Shown here piece after piece: positions 44,724 to 54,538 of a stretch of 64,000 nucleotides of DNA (the stretch's first letter is position 1; each line of letters starts with the position of its first letter). Source of the DNA: JALZVT01 sp039029135 (GTDB lineage: Bacteria; Pseudomonadota; Gammaproteobacteria; Pseudomonadales; Azotimanducaceae). Position numbers and translations under genes: made by a program. The stretch covers positions 1-64,000 of the forward strand of contig JBCCGT010000021.1 in the NCBI GenBank assembly GCA_039029135.1. The letters are read 5' to 3'. The notes under the pieces are model-generated. The model searched no databases and was not told the DNA's origin. It saw nothing but the letters and a program-made list of their open reading frames with translations.

Positions 44724-45182
44724 TCAGTGGGAGTGCGGATAGCGCGTCTTGATCGCGTCGATGTGCTTGATCCGGCAAATCTCGCCGCCGGCGTGGACCG
44801 CATCGAAACCGGCCCAGATCGTCTGCTCGGATGCGCTTACCGACACCGCGCTCGAATAGCGCAGCGCCTGGCAGGGGTCACGCAGGGTCAGCAGATATTC
44901 GTCCACACTGTTGACGGTCAGCGCCAGCCGCTGCACGTCGAGAACGCGCCAATCGCTGATCGTCTCGACGTTGCTGATGCGTTCGACGGGTGCGAGAAAA
45001 CTCTCGGGCGTCTGCAGTGCGCCCTGCGCCGTCTGGCTGCACAGACCGACGAACAGCCCGAATCCCAGCAGTTGAGTCGTCTTGGACACACGCCGCGCTA
45101 GCCGGCGTCCGACTTCTCGCATCTGGTCGATCTGCTGATCCCTAGTGTGGTCTGTTCTGTCGTCTGTCTCGTGATCGAACAT
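44724..45182 (-). CDS. DUF6491-like exported protein
   Basis: About 152 aa. A hydrophobic segment (TTQLLGFGLFVGLCSQTAQG) forms a signal or anchor, and the mature part has the family's DWRVLDVQRLALTV, PCQALRYSS and FDAVHAGGEICRIKHI. Function unknown. The start is unsure: ATG 45182 follows GGGGCTGACT and is used here; ATG 45122 would give a shorter and more conventional signal peptide, and ATG 45212 is also open. It converges on the block that ends at 44677. Confidence 0.7.
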   Translation of the reverse strand: MFDHETDDRTDHTRDQQIDQMREVGRRLARRVSKTTQLLGFGLFVGLCSQTAQGALQTPESFLAPVERISNVETISDWRVLDVQRLALTVNSVDEYLLTLRDPCQALRYSSAVSVSASEQTIWAGFDAVHAGGEICRIKHIDAIKTRYPHSH

Positions 45183-45271
45183 AGTCAGCCCCAAGCTATG
45201 CGTTCGCATCACGCTAGCCGTGCGAATCTGAACGCCGACTGAACCCGGTCTGTGCGCGGTTCCAGCGCTCG

Positions 45272-45814
45272 TTAGCCAAGCAGCTCGCTCATCGTGAACA
45301 GGGACTTCAGCGCGACGTTCTGACGCGCAAGATTCTCGCGTGCGCCGGTCTCACGATCGATGACGCACAGCGCGAGACTGGGCTCGATGCCGTCGGCGCG
45401 CAGACGCTCGATCTGATGCACCAGAGCCCCACCCGAGGACACGATGTCTTCGATCAGAACCAAGCGCGTGCCGCCCAGCGGCGTGCCCTCGGCGTAGTTT
45501 TCGGTGCCGTGCGCCTTGGGTTCCTTGCGCAGGAAAGCTGCCGGCAGACCGGTGTGCAGCGACAGCGCGGTGACGAGCGGTATGCCGCCCAGCTCCAGGC
45601 CGGCGACGACCTGTGTGTCGGCGGGCAACTGATTGGCCATTTCGGCCGCGATGCCCGCCAGCAGAGCTGGGTCGGCTTCGAAGCGATACTTGTCGAAATA
45701 GGTGTCGGCGACGGCACCGGAGCGCAGTCGAAAGCGGCCGCCGAGCAGCGCGGTCGCGCGTATCCGATCCGCTAGGCTAGCGCCGAGCTGCGCGGTACTG
45801 CTGGATGAGGTCAT
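45272..45814 (-). CDS. pyrE: orotate phosphoribosyltransferase
   Basis: A 180-aa type I phosphoribosyltransferase for UMP synthesis (orotate plus PRPP). The PRPP motif is VLIEDIVSSGGA near residue 120; the catalytic-loop FLRKEPKAHGTEN and the start FRLRSGAVADTYFDKYRF also match PyrE. This is a short PyrE (the E. coli protein is about 213 aa), closer to the archaeal/alpha-type length. AGGA precedes ATG 45814. No other pyrimidine genes are near. Confidence 0.9.
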   Translation of the reverse strand: MTSSSSTAQLGASLADRIRATALLGGRFRLRSGAVADTYFDKYRFEADPALLAGIAAEMANQLPADTQVVAGLELGGIPLVTALSLHTGLPAAFLRKEPKAHGTENYAEGTPLGGTRLVLIEDIVSSGGALVHQIERLRADGIEPSLALCVIDRETGARENLARQNVALKSLFTMSELLG

Positions 45815-46038
45815 CGAGCCATCCTCTTCGCCATGCTGATTGATTCGGCACCGATGGCGTGGGCACCGATTTTGGGGGCGCCAAGCCTACCTGCTTGAAC
45901 CGCGCGTGTCAGGAGCCAAACGACCGCGCGGTGCGCTCGTGCTCGCCCTCGCTACGGCCGCTGAGCTCGCGGTTTCGGGTTGGCGTGGCGTTCGTCGCTG
46001 CGGCAAAGTGAGGGCACGAAGACTAGGGAGATCGATCG

Positions 46039-47469
46039 GTGCGAGACGAGGGTGCTTTTCTGAGCGTCGTGCGGACGGCTGTCGTTGTGCTCGCGATCGG
46101 TTTCGCCCCATCGGTTTACGCCGACGCCGAGATCGACGCCGAGGCGGCGCGTATCACCGGGCTGGCCGATTCGATCTGGTCGTTCGCCGAACTCGGCTAT
46201 CAGGAGACGCGCAGCAGCGCGCTGCTGCAGGCCTATCTGCGCGACAACGGCTTTCGCGTCGAGGCCGGCGTCGCGGACATTCCGACGGCGTTTGTTGCGA
46301 GCGCCGGTCGAGGGGCTCCGGTGATCGATATCCTCGCGGAGTTCGACGCGCTGCCGGGACTGTCGCAGGCCGCCGAGCCGGCGCGCCGAATTCTCAGCGA
46401 GGGCGCCCCCGGTCACGCCTGCGGTCACCACATGTTCGGCGCCGCCTCTAGCGGTGCAGGCGTCGCGCTGGCTCGCTGGCTGCGCAACAACGATCGCGCC
46501 GGCACGGTGCGCGTGATTGGCACGCCAGACGAGGAAGGTGGTTCGGGCAAGGTCTATCTCGCCCGCGCGGGCGTATTCGATGACACGGACGTGGTGCTGC
46601 ACTGGCACCCGGGCGATCGAAACAACGCCGGCGCTGCGTCCACGAACGCCAACAAGTCGGGCCGCTTTCGCTTCAAGGGCCGGGCCGCGCACGCCGCGTC
46701 TGCTCCGGAGCGCGGCCGCTCGGCGCTGGACGGGGTCGAGGCCATGAACTTCATGGTCAACATGATGCGCGAGCACGTGCCGCAGGAATCGCGCATTCAT
46801 TACGTGATCACCAAGGGGGGCGACGCGCCGAACATCGTTCCAGAAAGCGCCGAGGTCTATTACTACGTGCGCCACGCGCAGCCGGACCAGGTCGTGTCGC
46901 TGTTCGAGCGTGTGGTCGACGCGGCGCGCGGCGCAGCACAGGGTACCGGTACGACGATGACGTTTGAGGTGATGCACGGAAACTACCCCGTGCTTCCCAA
47001 CGAGGCCCTGGCGCGCATGGTGCACAGCAAGATGACGGCCATCGGCGGCTACGAATACGATGCGGCCGAGCTCGACTTTGCCCGGCGCATCTACGCCACC
47101 CTGCTGCAGCCCGGTGGTCGCATCGGCGGTCAGCGTACTGTGCAGCCGTTTGCGATCGGCCACTCGATGGGTTCGACCGACGTGGGCGACGTGAGCTGGC
47201 TGGTGCCGACGGTGGGGTTCTCGACGGCGACCTGGGTACCCGGCACGGCCGCGCACAGCTGGCAGGCGGTCGCGGCCGGCGGCATGTCGATCGGTCACAA
47301 GGGCACGCTGATGGCGGCAAAGGTCCTCGCCGCTGCCGGGAAGGAGCTGTACGCCAACCAGCGGCTGCGGCGCGAGGCGCGCGCCGAGCTCTTGCGGCGA
47401 CGCGGCGCCGACTTCGAATACGCCGCGCTGCTCGGGGATCGCGAGCCGCCGCTCGACTATCGTAAATAG
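46039..47469 (+). CDS. periplasmic M20 family amidohydrolase
   Basis: A 476-aa metallopeptidase-like amidohydrolase with a signal peptide (cleavage near VYA|DAE, residue 29). Metal sites: HACGHH (126-131) and DEEGG (164-168); dimerisation domain from about 200. It resembles AbgB/indole-acyl hydrolases that cut acylated amino acids. GTG 46039 follows AGGGAG by about 9 bases. It is transcribed divergently from pyrE. The substrate is an N-acyl amino acid or peptide; which one is not clear. Confidence 0.87.
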   Translation: MRDEGAFLSVVRTAVVVLAIGFAPSVYADAEIDAEAARITGLADSIWSFAELGYQETRSSALLQAYLRDNGFRVEAGVADIPTAFVASAGRGAPVIDILAEFDALPGLSQAAEPARRILSEGAPGHACGHHMFGAASSGAGVALARWLRNNDRAGTVRVIGTPDEEGGSGKVYLARAGVFDDTDVVLHWHPGDRNNAGAASTNANKSGRFRFKGRAAHAASAPERGRSALDGVEAMNFMVNMMREHVPQESRIHYVITKGGDAPNIVPESAEVYYYVRHAQPDQVVSLFERVVDAARGAAQGTGTTMTFEVMHGNYPVLPNEALARMVHSKMTAIGGYEYDAAELDFARRIYATLLQPGGRIGGQRTVQPFAIGHSMGSTDVGDVSWLVPTVGFSTATWVPGTAAHSWQAVAAGGMSIGHKGTLMAAKVLAAAGKELYANQRLRREARAELLRRRGADFEYAALLGDREPPLDYRK

Positions 47470-47553
47470 GCGCGCGCCCAGGCGTCCGGCGATGCCTGGC
47501 TCGTCGCCCCCGGAAACTCGCGGGCGATCGCACGGGGAGGTGTGGGCAACAGC

Positions 47554-48378
47554 ATGAACATCGGCGTACTTCATCCCGGCGCGATGGGCGCCAGCGTCGC
47601 GGCGTCTCTCGTCGCCTGCGGCCATCGCGTGCTGTGGAGCGAAGACGGCCGCAGCGAGGCCACGCGCGTCCGGGCTCAGGCGGCGAGCGCCGAGGCGGTC
47701 GGCAAGATCGAGCAACTCATTGACGGTGCGGAACTCATTGTCTCCGTCTGTCCGCCCGAGTCCGCGCTCGAGCTCGCCGCCGTGGTCGCCGACGCCGGCT
47801 TCGGCGGCCTCTACGTCGATGCGAATGCCGTGGCGCCGGCCACGGCGCAGGCGGTGGCGGCCCGCTTCGGCGACCGCTACATCGACGGCGGCATCATCGG
47901 CCCGCCCGCGACGCGTCCGGGCACCACGCGGCTGTACCTGGCCGGCGCGCGTGCCGCCGATGTCGCCGATCTGTTCGCCGGCGGACCGCTGGAGGCGATC
48001 GCGCTTGACCAGGGCGGGCAGACGGGCGCGTCGGCGTTGAAGATGGCCTATGCGGCCTACACGAAGGGGCACGCGGCGCTGCTGCTCGCCGCGCGCGCGC
48101 TGGCCGCGGCCGGCGACGTGGGCGCTGCGCTGGACGCCGAGTGGGAACGGTCCCAGCCGGGCCTTACGCAGCGGCTGGCCGGTGCCGCGAGGGGCGTTGC
48201 ACCGAAGGGCTGGCGATTCGCCGGCGAAATGCGCGAGATCGCGGCGACTTTCGAGGCGGCGGGTCTACCGCCGCAGTTTCATCTGGGCGCGGCGGATCTC
48301 TATGAGCGCCTTGCCGCGTTCAAGGATCTCGACGACGTCGACGTCGAGCAGGTGCTCGCGCGCCTGCTGCGGGCCTAG
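47554..48378 (+). CDS. NAD(P)-dependent oxidoreductase (6-phosphogluconate dehydrogenase-like, DUF1932)
   Basis: A 274-aa dehydrogenase of the beta-hydroxyacid superfamily with a variant cofactor loop GVLHPGAMGASVA at the N-terminus, a Rossmann domain to about residue 160 and a DUF1932-type helical C-terminus (KMAYAAYTKGHAALLLAAR). ATG 47554 has GGGGAGG 13 bases upstream; a GTG four codons earlier is less likely. It is transcribed in tandem with the M20 gene, 84 bp downstream. Confidence 0.83.
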   Translation: MNIGVLHPGAMGASVAASLVACGHRVLWSEDGRSEATRVRAQAASAEAVGKIEQLIDGAELIVSVCPPESALELAAVVADAGFGGLYVDANAVAPATAQAVAARFGDRYIDGGIIGPPATRPGTTRLYLAGARAADVADLFAGGPLEAIALDQGGQTGASALKMAYAAYTKGHAALLLAARALAAAGDVGAALDAEWERSQPGLTQRLAGAARGVAPKGWRFAGEMREIAATFEAAGLPPQFHLGAADLYERLAAFKDLDDVDVEQVLARLLRA

Positions 48379-48382
48379 CCGG

Positions 48383-49330
48383 CTAGTCGCTCAGCGCCAG
48401 CCGCAGAAAGTCCGCGCAGCGTTCGTGTAGCCAGTGGCGCGGCAGGTAGCCGCAGTGTCCGCCGTGCTCGCTCAGCACGACCGGCGCGTGGTCTCGGAAC
48501 GCCTCGACGCCAGCGCTCGGGACGATGCTGTCATCGCGGCTCGCCAGCAGCGCGACGGGCGCATCGGCGATCTGCTCGGGCTTCACGCGGTACGCGGCGA
48601 AGTAGGTCGCGCTGTCTGGATAGGGAATGTCCCCGCCGCAAAAGTAGTCCGTCAGGTTCAGCACGCTGCGATGCTCGGCGGCGCCGACAAAGTCGTAGCG
48701 CTGCGGAAACGCCCGCTGCTTGGCGGCCAGCGCGCGGCGCCACTTGCGCAAGAAATAGTGTCTGTACACCGCCGGGCCGGTATCGATTGCGGTACAGCTT
48801 GCTGCCGGGTCGACGGCCGGGCAGATGCCCAGCGCGGGCAGCCCGATCGCGGCGCTGACGCGTAGCGCGAAGTTGCCGCCCAGAGAAAAACCGATGACGG
48901 CACAGGCCGCGCCGGCGCCGATCAGCGCGCAGGCGTCGCTGACCTCGCGCAGCCGCGCGGAGTGAAACACATCCTCGTTCAGGTGGCTGGTATCGCCATG
49001 GTCGCGCAGATTCAGGCGCACAACGCCGTAGCCTCGCGCCTCCAGGAACTCGGCCAGCGCGCAGATGTAGCTCGCGCCCGCGTGGCCCAGCCAACCGTGC
49101 AGAAGTATCACCCGCCGCGCGGGCATACGGTGCCGTGGCTGGCTTAGCCAGGCCTGGAGCCTCACGCCCTCGTCGGTCGTCAGGATCTCCGCGCCGTGAT
49201 GGGCCAGCGTCGGCGTTCGCAGCAGCAGGCTCGAGCCGACGGTCTGAACGTGGAAGTGGCGCAGTCCTGCCGGCGGCGTAAACGCGCCGCTCGCAGCGAA
49301 CTCGGCCAGGCGTGAGTGCTGGGCTGACAC
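48383..49330 (-). CDS. YheT-type alpha/beta hydrolase
   Basis: About 315 aa, AB-hydrolase family 4. Motifs: LHGWLGHAGASYI oxyanion region, GFSLGGNFALR nucleophile elbow (catalytic Ser), LASRDDSIVP for Asp and EHGGHCGYL for His. Members act on lipid-like esters, with unknown physiology. The start is uncertain: GTG 49330 is used because it clears the cinA stop; ATG 49420 would overlap cinA by 62 bp and add 30 residues. Confidence 0.8.
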   Translation of the reverse strand: MSAQHSRLAEFAASGAFTPPAGLRHFHVQTVGSSLLLRTPTLAHHGAEILTTDEGVRLQAWLSQPRHRMPARRVILLHGWLGHAGASYICALAEFLEARGYGVVRLNLRDHGDTSHLNEDVFHSARLREVSDACALIGAGAACAVIGFSLGGNFALRVSAAIGLPALGICPAVDPAASCTAIDTGPAVYRHYFLRKWRRALAAKQRAFPQRYDFVGAAEHRSVLNLTDYFCGGDIPYPDSATYFAAYRVKPEQIADAPVALLASRDDSIVPSAGVEAFRDHAPVVLSEHGGHCGYLPRHWLHERCADFLRLALSD

Positions 49331-49358
49331 TGCTGCGATGGCGAGGTTCGGCGCGCGC

Positions 49359-50141
49359 TCAGGCGTCCGCGATGTCCATGGGTTCGGCGCCAGCCGCCCG
49401 AATCGCGTCGCAGACCGCATCCAGCGCCGCGTCTATACGCTCGGGCTGGGTGCCGCGCACAACCAGGTTGGTGCCATAGCGGCCGTCGCGCATGAAGGGA
49501 TAAGAGCCGAGCGACAGATCGGCGTAGGCATCCTGCACCGCGCTGAGACCGTCGGCTATCTCACTCTCGGCGATGTACGCCGAGACGGACCGACCTTTGA
49601 CGATAGCGCCGCCGCGGAGCTTGCCGTCGAGACCGGCGAGCATCGCCTGCATCACGCGCGGAATGCCTGCCATCACGTAGACGTTGTCGATGTAGAAGCC
49701 GGGCGGACCGCCCGTCGCGTTCGCCACCAGACCGGCTCCTTCCGGCACCATGGCCATGCGCAGGCGCGAGCGCATCACGTCGGGCGGCGCCTCGCGGCTG
49801 CGTATTAGTGCGGCGATCTCCGGGTGCTCGACCAGCGATACGCCGAAAGCCTTTGCGATGCAGGCAGCGGTGATGTCGTCGTGGGTCGGGCCAATGCCGC
49901 CGGTTGTGAAGACGTAGTCGTGTTCGGCGCGCAGCAGGTTCACGCACTCGATGATGGCCGCCTCGTCGTCGGCGATGACCCGCGCCTCCTGGACCCGGAT
50001 GCCCCAGCCGCCGAGTGTGAGGGCGATGTGATTCAGATTGGTGTCCTGGGTGCGTCCCGAGAGGATCTCGTTGCCGATGATGATGACGGCTGCGGTGACG
50101 ATTCCGCCGTTTGCGGTCGCGGTGGTTTCTGAGGCTGACAT
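49359..50141 (-). CDS. CinA N-terminal (molybdopterin-binding, MoaB-like) domain protein
   Basis: A 260-aa protein with the MPT-binding core: VTAAVIIIGNEILSGRTQDTN and YVFTTGGIGPTHDDITA. It corresponds to the N-terminal half of CinA (ADP-ribose/pyrophosphatase-type domain) without the C-terminal nicotinamide-nucleotide amidase half, which makes a stand-alone form. ATG 50141 sits 13 bases after GGGAG. It lies just upstream of the hydrolase gene on the same strand. Confidence 0.85.
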   Translation of the reverse strand: MSASETTATANGGIVTAAVIIIGNEILSGRTQDTNLNHIALTLGGWGIRVQEARVIADDEAAIIECVNLLRAEHDYVFTTGGIGPTHDDITAACIAKAFGVSLVEHPEIAALIRSREAPPDVMRSRLRMAMVPEGAGLVANATGGPPGFYIDNVYVMAGIPRVMQAMLAGLDGKLRGGAIVKGRSVSAYIAESEIADGLSAVQDAYADLSLGSYPFMRDGRYGTNLVVRGTQPERIDAALDAVCDAIRAAGAEPMDIADA

Positions 50142-50265
50142 GTCGGTCCGGCTGCTCCCAGCGGCTTGGCTTGAAGCCGGCGATCCTAGCACGCGGCGGT
50201 AGGCTAACCCGGAAAATTGCGAACCAGTTGGCGTTTCGGCGGCGGGGGGAAAGACGCCGTTTCCT

Positions 50266-50271
50266 TATAAT
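50266..50271 (+). promoter_or_regulatory. probable -10 box of prsT
   Basis: An exact TATAAT lies at 50266-50271, with the next ATG (50298) 26 bases downstream. No good -35 hexamer is found 16-18 bases upstream (the region is GC-rich), so this is either an extended or activator-dependent promoter. Confidence 0.4.
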
Positions 50272-50297
50272 GACGTATCAGTTCAGGACTCTCTTTT

Positions 50298-53069
50298 ATG
50301 TCTCAGTTGCCGAATGGACGCGGCGACCGCCGCTGGTGCGTCGCTTTGCTGCTGGTGCTGCTCGCAGCGTGCTCGCGTACCGGACCGGAACACCTTGCCG
50401 AGGCGCGAGCCTATATCGCGGCCAACGAACAGGACGCGGCGATCATCGAGTTACGCAACGCACTGCAGCAGGCCCCCGATCTGCTGGAGGCGCGGCTGGA
50501 GCTGGGTCGGCTGCTGTTCGCCAGCGGCTCGCTCGTTGACGCACAGGCCCAGCTCGACAAGGCGCAGGCCGGCGGCATGCGTTCTGAGGAGATCGACGAA
50601 CTGCTCGGCAACATTCTGATTCGCCAGCAGCGGGCGAGCGAGGTCATCACGGATTACGACGCGCGGGACGACCTCAGCGCCCGCCTGCGCGCGGTGCTCG
50701 GTCTGGCGAGGCTCGGACTGGGGGATGCCACCCTGGGAGAGCAGGAGCTGCGTAGCGCGCTCGCGGCCAACGCGGATCTGGGCTACGCCCACTTTGGACT
50801 CGGTGACCTGAGCTGGCGCCGCGCCGATCTCGCGGCGGCGCGCGACCATCTCGAGAAAGCGGCGGCGCTCCTGCCGCAGGACCCCGAACCGCTGCTGCGG
50901 CTCGCCGAGTTTGAGATCGGCCAGCGCGATCTCGTCGCCGCACGGCGACTGTTCACCCAGGTGCTCAAGCTGCCGGGCTACAACATTCGCGGCGTGCTGG
51001 GCGAAGCGCGCGTCGAGCTGCTGGAGGGCAACACCGAGCGCGCTCGCGAGCTCGCCGACGTCGTGCTATCGGTGACCAGCTACGGTCCGGCCCTCTATCT
51101 CAAGGCGCTGATCTCCTACGAGGACGGCGAATTGCAGGCGGCCGAGATCGGCCTGCGCGAGGTCCTGGCGGCCGCGCCCGACTATCTGCCGGGACGCTAC
51201 CTGATGGGCGCGGTGAAGTTTCGCCAGCGCGACTACGTGCAGGCCGAGGCCAATCTCGCGACCTATCTGAATGGCGCGCCCGGCGACGCCTCGGCGCGCA
51301 AGCTGCTCGCCGCCGTGCGCATGCAGCTCGGCGACTATCTCGGCGTGGCGGATGCCCTCGGCGACAAGGCCGTGGGCTCGAGCGACGCGCAGACGCTGGC
51401 CATTCTGGGTACGGCCTATGCGCGCGCGGGCCGTCTCGCCGAGGCCACCGAGATTCTGGACCGCGCGGTGCAGGCCGCGCCGGACGCCGGCAACCTGCGT
51501 AACCAGCTCGCCCTGACGCTGCTGGCGGCCGGCGAGAGCAGCGCGGCGATCGGCCAGCTCAAGTCGGCCATCGATCTGGAGTCCGGGCTGGTGCTCTCCG
51601 ACTACCTGCTGGTGCTCGCAGAGCTGCAGGCTGGCAACACGGAAGCGGCCCTCGCCTCCGCGATCGCCTACCGCGAGGCCGCCCCGGAGGATCCCATGGC
51701 CGACAACCTGATCGGCACCGTTCTGTTGACCCAGGGCGACGTCTCCGGCGCCGAGGCGGCGCTAGATGCAGCGCTGGGCAAGGACGCGGCCTTTGTGCCC
51801 GCGGCGCTGAATCTGGTGCAGATCGCTCTGAACGACAACCGACCGGACGACGCCAGGGCGACGCTCGAAGGCGTGCTGGCCGCAGATCCGGGCAACGAGC
51901 GCGCGCTCATCCGGCTCGCGGAGCTCGCGATGTCGGATCGCGATACCGACGGTGCCCGGGCCTGGCTCGAGCGCGCGGTCGCGGCAGACGGCGACGCGCT
52001 GCGTCCACGGCTAGCGCTGTCGCAGCTCGGCGTGCTGACGCGCGACCACGAGCTCGCCGATCTGCACAGCCAGCAGGCCCTGCGCATCGCACCCGGCGAC
52101 GTGCAGGCCGGCTTCAACCGCGTCGAGACGCTGCTGGCGGCGGGTCGTACCGAGGACGCGAGGACGCCGCTGACCGAAGTGGCTCGCGTCATCCTGCAGC
52201 GGGGTGACGCCGAGCCCGCTGCCGTACTGGCGCTCGCGCGGCTGCGCGAGCGGGCGGGACAGTCGCGCGAGGCACGGCCGCTATACGAGCAGCTTGCCGC
52301 CGGCGATGGTCGCGAGGCCGGTGCGGCGAGCCTGGCGCTGCTGCGTCTCGCGATCGCGGACGGCAATCTGGCGCTGGCGAAGCGTCAGCGCGACGCGGTG
52401 CCGGAGCTCGCGCGCAAGACCACGCTCTATGCGCTGCTCGAGGCGGACGTGCGGCGTGCGGATGGCGACACCGCCGGCGCGGAGTCGGGCTACCGCGCCC
52501 TGTACGCGGACGGCAATCGCGATGCCATGTTTCGGCTCGTTGCGCTGTACTCGCAGCAGCGCCGCTCGGACGACACGACGGCTCTGCTCGACGAATGGCT
52601 CGGGCAGAACCCCGACGACATCGGCGCTCTGATCGCGCTCGGCAACGCGCGCATCGGCGAGGCCGATGCGGGCGCCAGCCGCGGCATCTTCGAAGACGTC
52701 CTGCAGCGAGCCCCGGACAACGTCGTCGCGCTGAACAATCTGGCCTGGCTGTACCAGCAGTCGGGCGACGCGCGCGCCGAGGCTACCGCTCGGCGGGCCT
52801 ATGAGCTCGCGCCGCAAAACGCGGACGTCGTCGACACGCTGGGCTGGATCGTCTGGGAAGGCGGGCAGCAGGAGGCCGGCGCGCAGCTGCTGGAAGAGGC
52901 GCTGGCGCTGGCACCGCAGAGCCCGACGATTCTCTATCACGCGGCGCGGGCGCGCGCGGCGGCGGGTGCCAAAGAGCAGGCGATACGCGCGCTGCAGAGC
53001 ACGCGCGGCGCTCGATTCGCGGATCGTGCCGCCGCGGATGACCTGCTTGCTGAGCTGCTGGCGCGTTAG
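50298..53069 (+). CDS. prsT: PEP-CTERM/XrtA-system TPR lipoprotein PrsT
   Basis: A 923-aa lipoprotein (lipobox LLAAC, Cys25) made almost entirely of TPRs. Length, lipoprotein signal and repeat pattern fit PrsT, the TPR protein that accompanies exosortase/exopolysaccharide gene clusters. Its outer-membrane position and neighbours (barrel and Wza-like export protein) suggest a role in exopolysaccharide assembly or anchoring. The ATG has AGGA about 11 bases upstream. Alternative: an unrelated TPR lipoprotein, but the pairing with the two export genes makes this unlikely. Confidence 0.8.
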   Translation: MSQLPNGRGDRRWCVALLLVLLAACSRTGPEHLAEARAYIAANEQDAAIIELRNALQQAPDLLEARLELGRLLFASGSLVDAQAQLDKAQAGGMRSEEIDELLGNILIRQQRASEVITDYDARDDLSARLRAVLGLARLGLGDATLGEQELRSALAANADLGYAHFGLGDLSWRRADLAAARDHLEKAAALLPQDPEPLLRLAEFEIGQRDLVAARRLFTQVLKLPGYNIRGVLGEARVELLEGNTERARELADVVLSVTSYGPALYLKALISYEDGELQAAEIGLREVLAAAPDYLPGRYLMGAVKFRQRDYVQAEANLATYLNGAPGDASARKLLAAVRMQLGDYLGVADALGDKAVGSSDAQTLAILGTAYARAGRLAEATEILDRAVQAAPDAGNLRNQLALTLLAAGESSAAIGQLKSAIDLESGLVLSDYLLVLAELQAGNTEAALASAIAYREAAPEDPMADNLIGTVLLTQGDVSGAEAALDAALGKDAAFVPAALNLVQIALNDNRPDDARATLEGVLAADPGNERALIRLAELAMSDRDTDGARAWLERAVAADGDALRPRLALSQLGVLTRDHELADLHSQQALRIAPGDVQAGFNRVETLLAAGRTEDARTPLTEVARVILQRGDAEPAAVLALARLRERAGQSREARPLYEQLAAGDGREAGAASLALLRLAIADGNLALAKRQRDAVPELARKTTLYALLEADVRRADGDTAGAESGYRALYADGNRDAMFRLVALYSQQRRSDDTTALLDEWLGQNPDDIGALIALGNARIGEADAGASRGIFEDVLQRAPDNVVALNNLAWLYQQSGDARAEATARRAYELAPQNADVVDTLGWIVWEGGQQEAGAQLLEEALALAPQSPTILYHAARARAAAGAKEQAIRALQSTRGARFADRAAADDLLAELLAR

Positions 53070-53106
53070 GGAAACGCTAAGCGGACGAGACTTGCTCAGG
53101 GGTTCC

Positions 53107-54453
53107 CTAGCGTTGCTGGCGATCGACCAGGTTGTAGATAAAGCCGATGCGGCCGACGAACTGAGAAAAGCCCAGATCTGAGCGCGAGCTGTCGCGTTCC
53201 TCCCAGCCGACGTTCGCGCGTACGAGTGTCTTGCGGCTGAGCTGCCATCTCACGTTGGCTCCGCCCAGCACGAAGTCGTCCTTCACGCCCAGCGCGAGAA
53301 AGTCGCGCTCGACGAACTCGATGGACGCACCCGCGGTGATGCGGGGTGTCACCCGTCGCTGGACGTTCACGCTGAAGCCCGTCTCGTCTTCGTCGCGCAG
53401 GACGAAGTCGTCCTCGTAGTCCTGATTCTGCAGGCTGAACGCCAGCGTCACGCTGTTGCGCGGCGAGCTTAGCGTATAGCTCGCGCGGACCGTGTCCTCC
53501 GTAAACACGTCGTTCAGTTCGGAGTTGTCGATGACCGATCCCTGGCCAAACTGACCCGTGCCGCGCAGCAGGTTCTCTGATTGGTCGGATAGGGTGCGTC
53601 GCAGCAGGACATTGAACGAACTGCCGCCGGTCGGCGTCCAGTTCACGCTCAGATTGCCGACAAACGCGTTCAGGTCGTCGGCGCCGAGGCTGCGCTCGAT
53701 GTTGGAATAGCCCGCCTTGAGCTGCACGTCGAGCAGTTCGCTGCGCGAATTGTAGGTGACGGAGGCGTTGTTGATGTCGAGGCTGGGGGCGAAGTCGGCC
53801 TCAAACTCGACGCTGTCGCGCGAAGCCTCGATGCCGATGTTGCGATTGGCAGACAGGCCGGCGACGTAGCCGATGCGGAAAAGCTGACGCTCGCTGTCGG
53901 AGTCGGTTTCTTCCTCGGTCACGTCCGAAAAGCGGTACTCGAGATTGAAGCGGTCGCTCGGCCGTGGTCGCAGAGACAGCACCGGTCCCACGGAGGTGAC
54001 TGTGGTGAGCTGGCGATTGTTTTCGATGTCCTGCGCCAGCGACTGGATGGTCGCCTCCGTGCGGCTGTTGCTGACGTTGAGCCGCAGGCGTTCGGGAATC
54101 GCGTGCCACGCGACCTGCGCCGAGCCGGTCAAACGCGTTCGATCCTGGAACAGATCCTCCACGTAGATGCGGCGCTCGAATCGATAGTTGGCGTCGAGTT
54201 CGAACTGCGAAGTGAGATGACTGACGCTGGCCTGTACCTGGGGAATATTGATTAGGTCGCTGACTTCGTTGTCAGTCGTGCGGCCGACGTTGTCCGTCGT
54301 TTCCAGCGTGTAGCCGGCGCCGATCGTATAGTCCAGCGCCGCGGCGGGCAGCGCGGCGGTCAGCGCGGGGACTGCCAAAAACGCCGCGAACCGGCGTGCC
54401 CGCGATCGCCGCCGCGAGACCTCGTTTCCAATGCTGGTGAGTCTGCTCGTCAT
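53107..54453 (-). CDS. outer-membrane beta-barrel protein, PEP-CTERM exopolysaccharide system
   Basis: About 448 aa, an outer-membrane protein of the type found next to PEP-CTERM exopolysaccharide genes. A signal peptide ends near AALPAAALDY, and the mature part is alternating strands (YTIGAGYTLETTDNV, LTGSAQVAWHAI, FNLEYRFSDVTEEE, GRIGFIYNLV) without globular insertions. It probably forms the secretin-like or porin-like exit route. ATG 54453 follows AGGA; ATG 54504 is also open. It is 85 bp downstream of the export-protein gene on the same strand. Confidence 0.78.
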   Translation of the reverse strand: MTSRLTSIGNEVSRRRSRARRFAAFLAVPALTAALPAAALDYTIGAGYTLETTDNVGRTTDNEVSDLINIPQVQASVSHLTSQFELDANYRFERRIYVEDLFQDRTRLTGSAQVAWHAIPERLRLNVSNSRTEATIQSLAQDIENNRQLTTVTSVGPVLSLRPRPSDRFNLEYRFSDVTEEETDSDSERQLFRIGYVAGLSANRNIGIEASRDSVEFEADFAPSLDINNASVTYNSRSELLDVQLKAGYSNIERSLGADDLNAFVGNLSVNWTPTGGSSFNVLLRRTLSDQSENLLRGTGQFGQGSVIDNSELNDVFTEDTVRASYTLSSPRNSVTLAFSLQNQDYEDDFVLRDEDETGFSVNVQRRVTPRITAGASIEFVERDFLALGVKDDFVLGGANVRWQLSRKTLVRANVGWEERDSSRSDLGFSQFVGRIGFIYNLVDRQQR

Positions 54454-54538
54454 ACTGCTGGCGAATCCTGGTGACTGGACGTTCTGGTTGCGCGGGCGCA
54501 TCACGTGACCCCGCCGCGTCCCGCAGGCTGCAAAACGT

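Noticed and set aside
45952..48072. 706-codon minus-strand frame over the M20 hydrolase and dehydrogenase genes
   Set aside because: Its Arg/His/Gly-rich translation is typical of a shadow frame, and the two plus-strand genes have clear family motifs.
50217..50271. Sigma-54 promoter for prsT
   Set aside because: TTGGCG near 50228 lacks a GC element at the right spacing, whereas an exact TATAAT is present.
53067..53113. Inverted repeat TAGGGAA/TTCCCTA around the prsT stop as a terminator
   Set aside because: Arms are only 7 bases with a loop of about 29 and no T-run; it could arise from two facing stop codons.
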